DNA from: Brachycybe producta | Lineage: Eukaryota > Arthropoda > Diplopoda > Playtdesmida > Andrognathidae | DNA: 64,000 nucleotides | NCBI GenBank assembly: GCA_036925085.1 | Contig: JAUPFP010000002.1 | Coordinates: 10,357,821 to 10,421,820, forward strand | Direction of reading: 5' to 3' | Shown: one piece after another, positions 37,201-48,200 of the stretch | Numbering within the stretch: the first letter of the stretch is position 1 | Layout of the letters: every line of letters begins with the position of its first letter | Position numbers and translations under genes: made by a program | Notes under the pieces: generated by a model | Databases searched by the model: none | What the model was told of the DNA's origin: nothing | Seen by the model: the letters and a program-made list of their open reading frames with translations, nothing else

Positions 37201-38369
37201 TCTTTTTATGGTCGTTTTTAAAAGGACAATTTCAGTTTTGCGCTTTTAAGCTAGCAAAGGCGGAAATTTTCGACCGTTTTTTTATACTAAATAAAAGTTT
37301 TATTTTCAAAAATATCGTGAAAAATATCTTTTATCTTTCACTTTTGAATGTTTGTTTAAAGAAATTGCTTCATTTTATAAGACTCGAATCTGCTAAAAAA
37401 AAGTTTTGATAAAATTCCTTTTGTTGGTTGTGACTCATAAATTCATAATTATACCTTTGCCAATCTGGCCCTTTTGATAAGGTCGTTAAGTTTTCTAAGG
37501 GCCGCATTACGAGGTAAACTCTGTAGGTCATTAAAGAGATCCTGTTCCTCTGCTTCAAACAACTTTCGATTGTTGTCAAAACGTAACGGTTGATCCCAGA
37601 ATGAACCAATGTAGACTCTTGCAACTTCAGGTGTATTTAGGACCTTTCCTAAGGACCACATTAGAGCTCCATAGATCCTCATCAGTTGTTGATGGTCCAC
37701 CATATCCGCTTTGTTCAGAATGATTCTTATCTTATCGTCGTGTCCTCTCAGAGCTTCAATACTACGACGAAATTCGTCCGAAATGTCTAATTTGTGGGCG
37801 TCAAATAGAAGAATGATCCTATCGACTCTTTCGGCAAACCATTCAAGAACACCCGTAAAATCATAACCTCTGTCCACTCTCTGTTTCTCTCCGGATAAAA
37901 TTCCGGGAGTGTCTACTATAGTGATACTATCCAGCACCGGAGAATTGAGCGATGAACATTGGAAACGATTCAGAAAGGCGTTTCCGAACTTTGATAAAGG
38001 ACGGAACTGTTTCTTTGGATCTACAACCAATGCGTTTCCAGGAATAACTCCTTCTTGATCGGCTCCCATCACGGCGATGAAACGATCTGTTGTCGGTTCA
38101 GGTCCAATCCTTATACCGGGAAAATCTCTCTCTAGAAGGTAACGAATGAATGTGGTCTTTCCCGTCGAATATTGGCCCACAAGAAGGATCATTGGTTTAG
38201 CATCAAAGTCCGGTTCTTCCAGTTGAGGCGAATGGAAATCGTGAAAATGATAATGTTCTTCGAGAGGCAACAGTTTAGTCTTGTAAATTTTTTTAAGGCC
38301 ATCGACGACCGTAGCGTAAATTTCCGGATGTTTCTTACGACTTTCATCTCTGTTTAACCAGGTGAACAT
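34284..38369 (-). CDS. EHD: EH-domain-containing dynamin-like ATPase (EHD1/3/4 type), complete
   Basis: Membrane-remodelling ATPase of endocytic recycling. Minus-strand exons in order: 38369-37455, 35570-35406, 35143-34984, 34684-34284; 1641 nt, 546 aa plus stop (human EHD1 is 534 aa). Visible motifs: P-loop GQYSTGKT (65-72), DTPG (153-156), NKAD (219-222), the stretch [20 protein letters not shown] before the first junction, then the helical region, a linker with an NPF tripeptide (TDNPFGYG, about residue 430) and a C-terminal EH domain (about 450-546) with an EF-hand loop [13 protein letters not shown]. The ATG at 38369 gives MFTWL, matching the family's MFSW start. Introns of 1884, 262 and 299 bp separate the exons; the first holds a family B hairpin, a pogo-like MITE and several TGACGTCA sites. 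Paralogue identity among EHD1/3/4 cannot be set; invertebrates usually have one. Confidence 0.97.
34795..34860. repeat. Short pogo-like remnant (TACAGTGGAAAGCGTTTAAC)
   Basis: Matches the terminus of the elements at 56806 and 61201. The inverted end (CCGTGTTAAAAG) is close by. Lies in an EHD intron. Confidence 0.45.
35979..37033. promoter_or_regulatory. Five TGACGTCA (CRE-type) palindromes in EHD intron 1
   Basis: Exact TGACGTCA at 35979, 36772, 36862, 36952 and 37026, four of them within 262 bp. The octamer is the consensus for CREB/ATF bZIP factors. Function is inference; the same octamer is also carried by family C MITEs, though none is recognised here. Confidence 0.4.
36088..36245. mobile_element. 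Pogo/Tigger-like MITE in EHD intron 1
   Basis: About 158 bp. Left end TACAGTTAAACCTGGTTAAA; right end, inverted, TACAGTAAAACGGAAACCTG. TA at each outer edge fits a TA target. The interior repeats CCGTTTTA motifs. Confidence 0.7.
37100..37360. mobile_element. Family B hairpin MITE, copy 14 (diverged), in EHD intron 1
   Basis: Recognised by ATATCGTTTAAAATAATC, the inner TTTTATGGTCGTTTTTAAA and TATTTTCAAAAATATCGTG in family B order. Confidence 0.5.
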
Positions 38370-39563
38370 ATTGAGATCTTCTTATTTCACTTAATCGAAA
38401 AAAAAACGAAATATTCAATGATTATATCACAGAAAACACAAGAAATTACGAAGTAGTATCTATGGATCACAGAAATCTCATTGCCGGCGATGCTATATGC
38501 CAAGTCCGGTTTAATAATGATGAGGACGGGTGGTTTTTTCCCTTCATCTCTCTCCGGTTCTTCATCAGATTTTACAAGTTAATCGGTGAATCAATCCATT
38601 ACTTTGGCTTTGACGTAACCTGTGTAAAGCTATACGGACTTGATGTCACTGATGAATGCAACGGATGGAGTAATCGATGAGTTTACAAACATCTTATTTG
38701 ATGACGTATGACCTGATTACGTTGCCAGTTTTATTTGCAATGATTCATGTTTTACAAGTTCATTATTATGGTGCCGTATTGTGTCCACGATCTCAATGAA
38801 AAAGATATAGTTAAAAAGACACAATATGGCTGAATATTACATACTTCTGATAGGTATCGTAAAGGAAAGGTGTGACTCAGTTACTGAAATCGCTCTATGC
38901 ATTCTGGGAATCTTAAGAGAACATTGAACAATAACAGGGAGAAGGACGTACTCATAAGAGTAGCAATATTTTATCGAAATTAACGATTTTGACGCGGTTT
39001 CTAACTAAGATTTACTTTTATTCATTGGACTACAGTTGAATCGAGACAACTGCAAAGGAAATTGGTGAGAATATTTCTAGATAAAGCTGCTGTTATTGGT
39101 TTTTGGTTTCGTTTCCTTTGAGTTCTATTATTATTGTCGGCCATCTTTGTTTTGGTTTTAATTTTATGAAAGAAACCAGCTGACTTGTGAGCGTTTCTTT
39201 TTCTTTTAAAGAGCGCTCTTTTTTTACTCCGTGTCTGAATGCATGGAATGGTTCTTTGAGCGCTCTTGATAATATGTCACTGCTCTTAGCGCTTTTTGTC
39301 AATTTGTTTTGTATCCTTAAAACAGCTCCGTCTGCTCTGAGAGCTTTTTTTATAATGAATGTTAATGTTTGTTGACAGCTCCTTCTGCTCTTTAAACACT
39401 ATTTATGCAAATACTTTACGGAAATTTGTTTTTTATGTTGAAATTTAAGTTTTTATTTGGATTTCTTTGTATTTTTCGTTACTCGATACAGTCGAACATT
39501 GAACTCTACCATTGTCTCGATAAATAACAAATTATAACTATTGTAAAGAGGTTTGTGACGGAG
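38370..39563. promoter_or_regulatory. Shared divergent promoter region of EHD and YPEL5
   Basis: The start codons of the minus-strand EHD and plus-strand YPEL5 are 1194 bp apart. No CpG-rich core or TATA box stands out. Part of it is probably the YPEL5 leader exon and 5'-UTR intron. Small open frames here show no conservation that I recognise. Confidence 0.5.
39065..39491 (+). other. Probable 5'-UTR intron of YPEL5
   Basis: A strong donor (ATTG|GTGAGA at 39064/39065) and a pyrimidine-rich acceptor (GATACAG|TCG, exon from 39492) lie just upstream of the YPEL5 start. They would place a 427-bp intron in the 5' UTR, leaving 72 nt of leader on the coding exon. This is inferred from splice-site appearance only. 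Confidence 0.4.
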
Positions 39564-39923
39564 ATGGGCCGTATATTTCTGGACCACATCGGAGGTTCTC
39601 GTCTCTTCTGTTGCGCCAGTTGCGATACGATTCTAACGAACCGATCCGAATTGATCAGTACAAGGTTCACTGGCGCCACTGGACGTGCTTTTCTCTTCAA
39701 CAAGGTGGTAAACCTGAACTACAGCGAGGTTCAAGACCGAGTGATGCTAACTGGACGTCACATGGTGCGTGACGTTAGCTGCAAAAACTGCGATGCGAAA
39801 CTCGGTTGGATCTACGAATTCGCAACCGAAGAGGCGCAGAGATACAAGGAAGGGAGAGTCATCCTCGAGAGGGCTCTCGTCATCGAAACAGACGGAATAG
39901 AAGAACGGATGGGATCGGACTAA
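39564..39923 (+). CDS. YPEL5: Yippee-like protein 5, intact, no intron in the coding region
   Basis: 119-aa zinc-binding protein nearly identical in layout to human YPEL5 (121 aa). The Yippee signature C-x2-C-x52-C-x2-C is complete: C17, C20, C73, C76. The start ATG at 39564 gives [11 protein letters not shown], exactly the family start; a GTG nine bases upstream is in frame but not needed. Conserved blocks include [19 protein letters not shown] and VRDVSCKNC. The last residues ([12 protein letters not shown]) diverge, as is usual. In other animals YPEL5 associates with the CTLH/GID E3 ligase and is found at centrosome and spindle. The gene is divergent from EHD, with 1194 bp between the two start codons. 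Confidence 0.97.
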   Translation: MGRIFLDHIGGSRLFCCASCDTILTNRSELISTRFTGATGRAFLFNKVVNLNYSEVQDRVMLTGRHMVRDVSCKNCDAKLGWIYEFATEEAQRYKEGRVILERALVIETDGIEERMGSD

Positions 39924-40698
39924 CAACAAAAAAACTATATATCTCACTTTTATCTATCTCTATCTGTTTTTTCACAGCCGAAAAGAAGAAGATTGAGGGG
40001 ACAAAAATGGACCGGTTTCGTTTTTCTGGTTTTGTTTCCACTCCCTCCCTTATTTTATTTTAGTTTTGACGCGAGAAAAATCGGTGAACACGTTTTCTTT
40101 CGGTTATTTTCTCATAGTTTTGTATACAAAAAAGGTATTATATTTTTTAATGTTAACGACAAGTCGCAGTTTATTATTATTGCGAATATTTACGTTAGAA
40201 TTTGATGAAATTTACACAAAAAGAGGAACGATCGAAACATATTTGTATCGTGTTTCGAGAGTTTCGTTTTGTTTCGTTGTCTTCGATATATATTTATTTA
40301 AACCTTCTGGTGTTGTTGTGTTTTGCTTTGACTAAAGGGAGAAGGGAGGGAATTGTTTGATTGGAAGGAGCGCGTGACAAAGGCTAGATTTGAAAATGAC
40401 TACTTAAGGTAGAAAATAGCCTCAAATACAGGTACACACCAGTTCATAAACGTCACTAGGGTGAAAATACCCATGAAATTCAGTGTAATTTTTTTTTTAG
40501 TAGAGGATCTTTATGAAACTTTTGAAATACATAAAAAGTCGTTTCGAATCTGTGAGTAAAGGAGTTTTTTTTAAAAAAGTTATTTCTCTTTTGAGTTTTT
40601 TTACGCATACCGGCTTAAGTGGTCGAGTTCGACTGCAAATTGTAGTGGAAAACGACGACAGGTGGTTATCATTTGATAATGTATTCTCCTATGGAAAG

Positions 40699-41070
40699 AC
40701 CTTTTTCACACGAGCAACTTCTCAACCACTTTTGAACGTCTGTCACTGGATGGTGATCGATCATCGCCACTGGCAACAGCGTTTCTTTTCATACAGACCA
40801 CTTTCTAGCCACCTTGATCTTATTCAATTCTTACAGTGGTGAAGTAATAATAAAAGTGGTTCTCCGTCAGAGTTCATTTTATCTGAATGGCTAATTGAGG
40901 TCGTTCCTGTCATCGATTACAATTATTTTTTTTGCAGTTCACCCAATTACTCTGGAACCACTTTCCAACCGTCGCAAGTAACCGTCATTGGTGGGTTTTA
41001 GCGACAAGTTGACTACTTTTTTTGCAGTTGAACTCAACCAATGAAAGTGTGGTTTGTGTGAAAAGGTTCA
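40699..41070. mobile_element. MITE with CCTTTTTCACACGA ends
   Basis: Left GACCTTTTTCACACGAGCAA and right (inverted) GAACCTTTTCACACAAACCA. The interior repeats AAAGTGGT/ACCACTTT. Related AGTGGTC-rich pieces lie at 26370-26570 and 50705-50815. Confidence 0.55.
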
Positions 41071-42211
41071 CATAATCACGTAAAAGTGGTCCACGCACTT
41101 CTTTTTTATTTTCTTTTAAAATACAAAAATTATATTATTAAAATAAGAAATTTAACTTTTGAAAGGGGGAGGAAGGGCAAGTGCCCCTCCTTTCGCCATG
41201 TAAGTGCAGGCGTCCATTTTAGCAAATGGGCGGTAATCATGTAAACGCCCGTAATTTGTGTTTTGTTTGATTTCAAAGTTTTTCTTTTTTCTGATAATAT
41301 TCTTCAGTGTTCTGTGTTTTTATCTCTTTATGGAAAATATTAAGTGTAAAAACACAGTAAAAAAAAACAAGTATTGTATTTTGAGCTGCGATTTCCACTT
41401 TATAACAACAAAGTAATTATAAAAAAACCTTCGTTTTTCGGTACAAGCTTTTATTTCTACTAAGACATGTTTTTTTGGGATTTACAGGAGTGTAATTTGT
41501 TTTATTTTGTTGAAAAGTAAGTTTAATTTAAGGTGGTACCCTCCATCCTATAACGGCGGATCCTGAACAGGTCATTCGAGGATCCTCCGTCAAAATTTGA
41601 TAAGATTAACAGTAGTAGAGTATGAAGTGTACAACATTTCAACTCTTTATTTTATGGGGGGAAAGTTGGTTAAATTAGGAGAAATTCAAGTCGACGCAAA
41701 CGGACAAGACTCCATATGTCAACTTAAATAAAAGCTTGTAAAAACACTTATGGAATCCTTTGTTTTTTTTTGTAATATATGATGTATGAAAATTTCTGCT
41801 CTTAAGAGAATCTCCAAAACAGAATTCCTCTCCTCCCCCAACCCCTTTAGCAATAAAATCTATTTAATTATAATTTACATGGTATTTATTAGTTCAGCAT
41901 ATCGTCATGTGAAGTGATACCACGTAACAAAATATAAATTTACGAGAGGAACAAAAAAATGTTATAAGGCAAATTTAAGATTTTGTTACACAACTTTTTT
42001 GCTAATAAAATTATTTGGACTTTTTTTTGGAGCCATAATTAATATAATTGTTACGTACGTGACATCACAAACAATTTTTTCTTTCTTTCGAAATATTCGC
42101 AAAATCACATTAAATGGATTTGAACATCGGTCTACCAGCTGTCTCTCTACCAGTCAATATCTTTTAAAATAAATTTTTATTTATTTCGCGACATTTTCCG
42201 AAAAATGCACT

Positions 42212-42677
42212 ACGGAGCCCTGTTAAGGACAGGCGAGATTTTTTTTTTTTTAAATCTCGACATTTCGACTTTTAATCTCTTTTATTCGGTCATGTTAATT
42301 ATGCCATGTTGTGCGCACCATACTCTAATAATTAAATTATCGCTGCTACAAGAGGGCGCTTGCAATAATTTCATTATTAGAGTATGGTGCGCACAACATG
42401 GCATAATTAACATGACCGAATAAAAGAGATTAAAAGTCGAAATTTCGAGATTAAAAGTCGAAATTTCGAGATTAAAAGTCGACATTTCGAGATTAAAAGT
42501 CGACATTTCGAGATTAAAAGTCGACATTTCGAGATTAAAAGTCGAAATTTCGAGATTAAAAGTCGAAATGTCGAGATTTTGGAAAAAATCGAAATTTCGA
42601 GATTAACGTCGAAATGTCGAGATTCTGGAAAAGTGGATATGTCGAGATTTAAAAAAAAAATCTCGCAGGGCTCTGTA
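42212..42677. mobile_element. Palindromic non-autonomous element carrying a 20-bp minisatellite
   Basis: Ends ACGGAGCCCTG (left) and, inverted, ACAGAGCCCTGCGAG (right). The left part is a long hairpin with about 75-bp arms (about 42256-42332 and 42373-42450) containing CATGTTGTGCGCACCATACT. The right part is the array. Superfamily unknown. Confidence 0.75.
42420..42655. repeat. Minisatellite, 20-bp unit GAGATTAAAAGTCGAAATTTC
   Basis: Seven clean units with A/C variation (GTCGAAATTTC or GTCGACATTTC), followed by three degraded ones. The 81- and 104-aa open frames here are repeat artefacts. Confidence 0.92.
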
Positions 42678-42959
42678 ATGTACTTCATTTTTTTTTTTTT
42701 ACAAAATCTGAAAAGCGCCAAAAAATTGTCAGTTTTATGGTATTACTTCTTAACCGACGATATATTGTTCACTTACATGTGAAATTAATAAATCACAATG
42801 AAAGGTACAGATTGAGCAATGTTTTCCATTTGAAGTGTGGGAAACAAGAAAAACAAGCAACACTCGTTGTTGTTAAGCCGCCGAATACGCTGGCGATATC
42901 GCCCCAGGTCCATACTAGTCTTAACACTTAGCAAAAATCCAGTGAATCTATGGCGAGTT

Positions 42960-43045
42960 TTTACGTTGAACAAATAAAGTTCAACGTAAAATTCTAAAAT
43001 GTTGCACAAAGTATAGATAAAATACGTTGTGCAACATTTTAGAAT
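42960..43045. repeat. Two adjacent perfect hairpins
   Basis: Hairpin 1: 12-bp arms at 42960-42971 and 42979-42990. Hairpin 2: 19-bp perfect arms ATTCTAAAATGTTGCACAA at 42991-43009 and its complement at 43027-43045, loop 17 nt. Confidence 0.85.
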
Positions 43046-43179
43046 GTAACTTAAGCCAGCAAATTATTTCATTAAGGCTTCTTTCTAGTCTAATATTGAA
43101 ACAGTTTGCTTCCAGATCTTATATAAAAAAATCAACATTTTGTAATGGTTGTGTTTGAAAAACACTGATCGTTTGTTGC

Positions 43180-43650
43180 GTGGATAGGATTACTGTAGGA
43201 GAGTGAACTTCTAAAAACACAGCACTGAAGCTGTGTTGCTATGAGGCTAGTTTAAAAGTCGCTGGTACTGTCTACTTACCTGGTTAGCTTATATTTGCAC
43301 GAGGCAAGTAAAAATCGAGTCAAATCGTTAAGTAAACTGAGTAACTGAGTACGTTGGTGCTTCCACGGGGTAAACTGTAACGAGGAAATAGACCCCGTGA
43401 CCAGTAACGAGACAGCAAAGTAGCTCGACTCTCGTACCATCCCAGTATGTGGGCAAGTTACTAGCGAGGCTGTTTCCATTGTGTAAGTTTACTGCCTGCT
43501 CCGACTTATGACATCCATCGTGTAGGGCCTCCATGTGATTAATTTCCGTGTCCGGACATCTCGCAGTGTGGCCTGCCCACCTCCAGAGAAGCCACAGAAG
43601 ACGGGCAACTTGGAAAAGAAGACTGCTCTCTAGTACTAGTCTCTAATAAA
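43180..43650. other. GC-richer segment of unknown nature
   Basis: Clearly higher GC than its surroundings, with no long conserved frame. On the minus strand it has a tRNA-like CACAATGGAAACAGCCTCGC also found in the head of the SINE at 3541 (CACAATGGAGACAGCCTCTG), so it may be a diverged SINE or composite repeat. Confidence 0.35.
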
Positions 43651-44210
43651 CTAGCTTCGTGACAAAAAGAAAAAATACATAGAAATATGATTGACTTTTT
43701 ATTAAAAAAAAAAAGAAGAGGAGGAAAAACCATTTTCAATGATTGTTGATTCATCAGCATTAGCCATTTTTGTAGCCGGCCCCCCCCCCCCCCCCGGGAG
43801 CCATTCCCAACTTTCTTTTTTTGATTTCATTTTTTTTTTTAAATATAAATTCTAAAATTTCTAATTTCTCTCTGTCTCTTCATCCCTGATGATGATAATG
43901 ATGATGATAAATAGTAATTGTCTTAATTTCTTGCATACATTATAACATGTATCCAATTAGGACACAAACACATAAATTACACAGTGGTCAGTAACGATCA
44001 ATTTGATAATTTTCCACTTCTACAAAACAGTAACTTGTCAAAACTCAACTAAGTTAGTTAATAATGGTTTACAGTCGTCACATTGTTACTTGAAGCTTGT
44101 GACGTCAGTCATGTTGATTACAAATCGAGGTTTGTGTCATTTAATCCAATAAGAATGGAGGTAATAACAAATGTTCTCAAAAACAACTGACAATTTGCTG
44201 TCGTTTGAAC

Positions 44211-44405
44211 ACAGGCAAGTAAAGACGGTAAGATACAGTCGTTTGACCCGCCCCTTTTATGAGGACCGGCAACTTCTATTTGGTTTCTTATGTGGTCTGA
44301 CGTCACATGCTCCGCCCTTTTCAATTTCCAATTGGTTGATATTTGGTCTGAGGCTCATAAAAGGGCGGAGCAAACGACTGTATTTCCGTGTCTTTACATG
44401 CCTAT
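44211..44405. mobile_element. Family C foldback MITE, copy 4
   Basis: ACAGGCAAGTAAAGACGG at left, complement at right (TTTACATGCCTAT). Flanks CGTTTGAAC and CATTTGAAC match at 8 of 9 positions. The arms differ in sequence from copies 1-3 but keep GACCGGCAACTTCTA and the TGACGTCA core. Confidence 0.85.
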
Positions 44406-44802
44406 CATTTGAACACCCCCCCTCTCTGACGTCATAAGTTTCAAGTTATAATGCTGCGACTGTAAATGATGCATCAAGTACAATGTCCATTAATTAATTT
44501 TTATTATATAATTATAATAAAATTATAGCAAAATTATATTAAATTAAGGGGAGAATGCACCTGGATTATTAATTGATTGATTGATTGATTGTCTTGGCAA
44601 CAAGTGAATGCAAAAAAAAAATTCTTAAGTACAAAAAACCAACTTCAAACTTTCACTTAAATGTCTTCACACTCACACATACAGATTAACCTCCTACCCA
44701 ATTTAACTTAATACAACACAATTAAATCTATTGTCAGAATTAAGTGATGTTCCCATCTCTAACTACAGGAGGAGGAAACCAAAACGTTACTTTGTTCACT
44801 TA

Positions 44803-45129
44803 AGCCTGGAACACACGCGGAATTCCGCCAAGGAAAAAGAAAATAGCAAAAGGAAAAAAAAAGTCATTTTCTTTTTCTGTACCTCTGTTGTTCACACATA
44901 GAAACAGAAAAAGTAATGATGAAAGTTGTGGGCACCCTCTGTTGAGCAAAAAAAGAAACATTATATCTGATTGGTGGGAATTTGAACGGAATATTTTGAG
45001 ACCGGAAAAAGTTGAGCTTTGTTCAACTCATTTTTAATGAATTTTCCGTTCACTTTTTATGGAAAATTGTCTCATTTAAATATTCTGTTATTATTTTCTG
45101 AGCGAAATTCCGCGTGTGTGTTCCAGGCT
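44803..45129. mobile_element. PIF/Harbinger-like MITE with TTA target duplication
   Basis: Ends AGCCTGGAACACACGCGGAA and its inverted copy, flanked by TTA at 44800-44802 and 45130-45132. The interior has AAAGAAAA/TTTTCTTT arms. It lies about 120 bp past the PLEKHG stop codon and so is probably in its 3' UTR. Confidence 0.85.
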
Positions 45130-45252
45130 TTAGGTAGAGATGGGAACAAGACTTTTAGACAATTTCCCATATATTTATAACACATTTTTCAATTAATAAA
45201 TTAGCTTTTTTAATTAGTTAAACTGAGGTTTAGCCTCAAGTCTATAAACAAT

Positions 45253-48200
45253 TTATTTGTTTTCACTTTGTAATTTGTCAACCATGTGTTTGACCCATCC
45301 TTTGGTCAGTGTCGATCCTTCCGGAGGACTGGACGGTAGAGAGCACGTTGCAGCAGCAGCAGCAGCTTGGTGTCTTGCGGCCACTCTGTCTCTTTTGAGC
45401 GAATTGTCACCGCTAACCATCTGAAGAGCTCCGTCCAAGATACTCTCGACTCCAGTCCTCCATAGTTCTAAGTCTTTACACCGCTCCTTAATCGATTTGA
45501 ACGGAAGTGGAGTCGAGGCCGTAGCCTCCTCCTTTCGATTGTACAGAGAACACCTTTCTAAATCTCGAAGTTTTTTCATAATGTTCTGACTTCGTATTCT
45601 GTGATTGCTGGCATCGTTTATTGCATCAGGATGTTGTTTAAAAGCATCTTGAATGAGTGCGGAAACTTTTTCCGGATTGCTAAGAGATATTCTTAACTTA
45701 TTTGCGTTCGAAACCAGAGATGTTTTCGTAAGGCACGGGGCAGATTCCACGTCTTCTCCGTCGCTGAACATAGCGGAATCTCTACACGGTTCTGTCTCGA
45801 GCAGGGATTCGATGGCTTCGAACGTTCTCTCGTAGTAACTATCACCCGAAACGTCGCTTCTCGCTTCTTCATGGTTACTTTCGTCTACGACGCCATTCGT
45901 CCCATCTTCGCTGTCGTCTGTTACGCTTCCGTCCACTGACACGAGACAAGTCGTAACGGACTGACTTTTAGCGAAATCCTCCTCAACGCCACTTGCTAAT
46001 GAAGTGTTACGGTTGGAAGAATCGTTAACTGGATCTTCGGATGTGTCGGCGGCTTCCGACAACGCTGCTTTCTTGAGGTGTTGCGGCACGCTGTATTCGG
46101 AGAGGTTTACGGGACGTGCGATTCGAGCTCCAATGGCAGGACTGCCCTGTTTGTGGATTGGCACCGGGATTACACTTATAGGGCAAGGAGAACTCGCTCG
46201 TCTCTCGCGATCCATTGTGTCGACGCCACTGAAATGCCCTCTAGTTCGTTGTCGGATCATTCTAGAGTAGATATGAGCAACAGAAAAGATAAGCTTGCTT
46301 GCCAGCTTGTCGCGTTCGTCCGATCTACTACGCCTGTGCCTCGGTGGTAGCGGCGATTCGTCGTAATCGGTGTTGACGCTAGAACACGAGCAGGATAAGT
46401 CTTCTTTTGTGTTAACAGACATTGAACTGGACTGAACTCTAAGACCAACCAGTTTCGAACCAACGCTTGCAATAAGAGAGCGTAAAGATGACCGTGATAA
46501 CGACGGACGATATATTTTGTGTTCGGGATGGCCGTAAGGCGTTGTAATGTCTTCGGTGCTTTCGGTCACCATGTCTCCGTGGTCGGTTACGATACCAACG
46601 TCCTCTGGCTCGGCTTCGGTGCCACTTCTGACTGGAAACTTATACGGCTGCTGTTTACACGGTGAATCTTCAATGTACCGTTCGAAATCGTCGAGATTTA
46701 GATCGGACTGCGAAGGTTTGTCGGAAGCGATCGTGAATGGACGATCTACGGATCGTCTAAGTTTAAACGCTCCGACGCCTTCGATTCCCGTCGGAATGAC
46801 AGGATCTACTTGGATTCCGTTTGTGGCCGATGGAGAATCGGACGTCACTTGAAAACTACGTGGCAACGAACCAGCCTTGATGGAATTTACTTCTGCAAGG
46901 TGAGACTGTTGCTGTTTGAGCCAAACAGCAGGAGTTGTTGGACTGTTAGCCGAGTCGAGGTTCTCCGGAAGGTGGACGGAACCGGAAGATAGATCGAGGG
47001 AGTCCGGATGACCGTTGTGGTTCGTGTAAGATCCGTAATCACTGCTACTACAACTACTGTTAAATGAATGAACCCTATGGACGGGAGAAGGTCCACATCG
47101 ACTGGACCAAAGATTTTGAAGATTGTCGTAGAAAGGTACCGATGACGTTGCTGTGGACGGAACGTTTCGTACGCAAGGTACGCTGTAAATATGAGACTCT
47201 GAAGTCTGGTTGCCGCTGTCCGATGCGGAAACGCTCTGAGGAGACATTACATTGCAGCGTTGAGCGAATAAAAAAGTCACGTATTCATCGGCTACATCGT
47301 TAAGTTCTTGCTCGAGCGGACAATGACCGTAACGCAACGATGCTATCTCGTCGTTATCTGTATCTGTTGTGGTGATTTCTTCTTTAACCGCGTCGGGTGC
47401 AGACTGAGATCGACCGAACCTCGCAACATTATTGCTACAATTGCAAGTGTCGGACAGTTTGGATGGTGACCTATCGTAACTTGTATCGAGGCTCAGAGAT
47501 TCCTGACTTGATAAAAGTTCGCATGGTTCGGATTTTCGTCTCCAGCCTCGTAATTTTTTACTCTAAAGAACAAAAAAAAACGATGGTTACTCGTTAAACC
47601 ACCTTAATAAGATGTGATAAGATGAGCATTCTTAACTGACGTTTCGTTATTCATCAATCTGTCACAATGTTGGAGTAATCGACTAATAACGAACTGTGCG
47701 GATTGCGTTTTATTTACCTTATGGTTTTGGAGACTAGGTGTACTTAGATTTGTCTTCATTTCCTTCCCATGGATTCTTTCGCCACTTGAACTACGTTCGT
47801 GGCAGTCACCTTTACACGTTTCCGTCACAGGAAGCTGAGAATAGAGGGATTGAAAGAATGAAGACGAGAGAAAAAAACGTTACGAAGGGGTTTCGTCAAA
47901 AACATGTCTCACCTGTGGACTCGTAAATCTCTTCTTTGAGCCTTTACGTATACGAAGAGCTCGATTGATATTGTCTGTGAACGAAGACGTAAAGTTTAAT
48001 AACGAGCTCAAAGGTAATTCGTTATTATTAAAACTGACCCATCCGCCGACGTTCTCTTTCGTGTTTGTTCCGCCGTTCGAGATATTCGGGTGCCGAATGT
48101 GTCCTCTTGGAGGAGTTGTTTCTTTCGGCCAGAATCTCATCTTTAGAAATAGTTCGAAAAGAAAGAACAGTTCAAGACGTACGTTCAAAAATGAGATACG

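Larger units (their letters stand above)
39924..45252. other. Convergent intergenic region, YPEL5 to PLEKHG
   Basis: No gene recognised. It contains the 3' UTRs, MITEs, a minisatellite-bearing palindromic element and small hairpins listed separately. AATAAA near 40849 is one possible YPEL5 poly(A) signal. Confidence 0.5.

Noticed and set aside
38462-38680. 72-aa open frame between EHD and YPEL5
   Set aside because: No recognisable homology and it lies in the expected shared promoter region; too little to call a gene.
42282-42721. 81- and 104-aa frames with repeating LEMSTFN / ISKCRLL
   Set aside because: Products of the 20-bp minisatellite.
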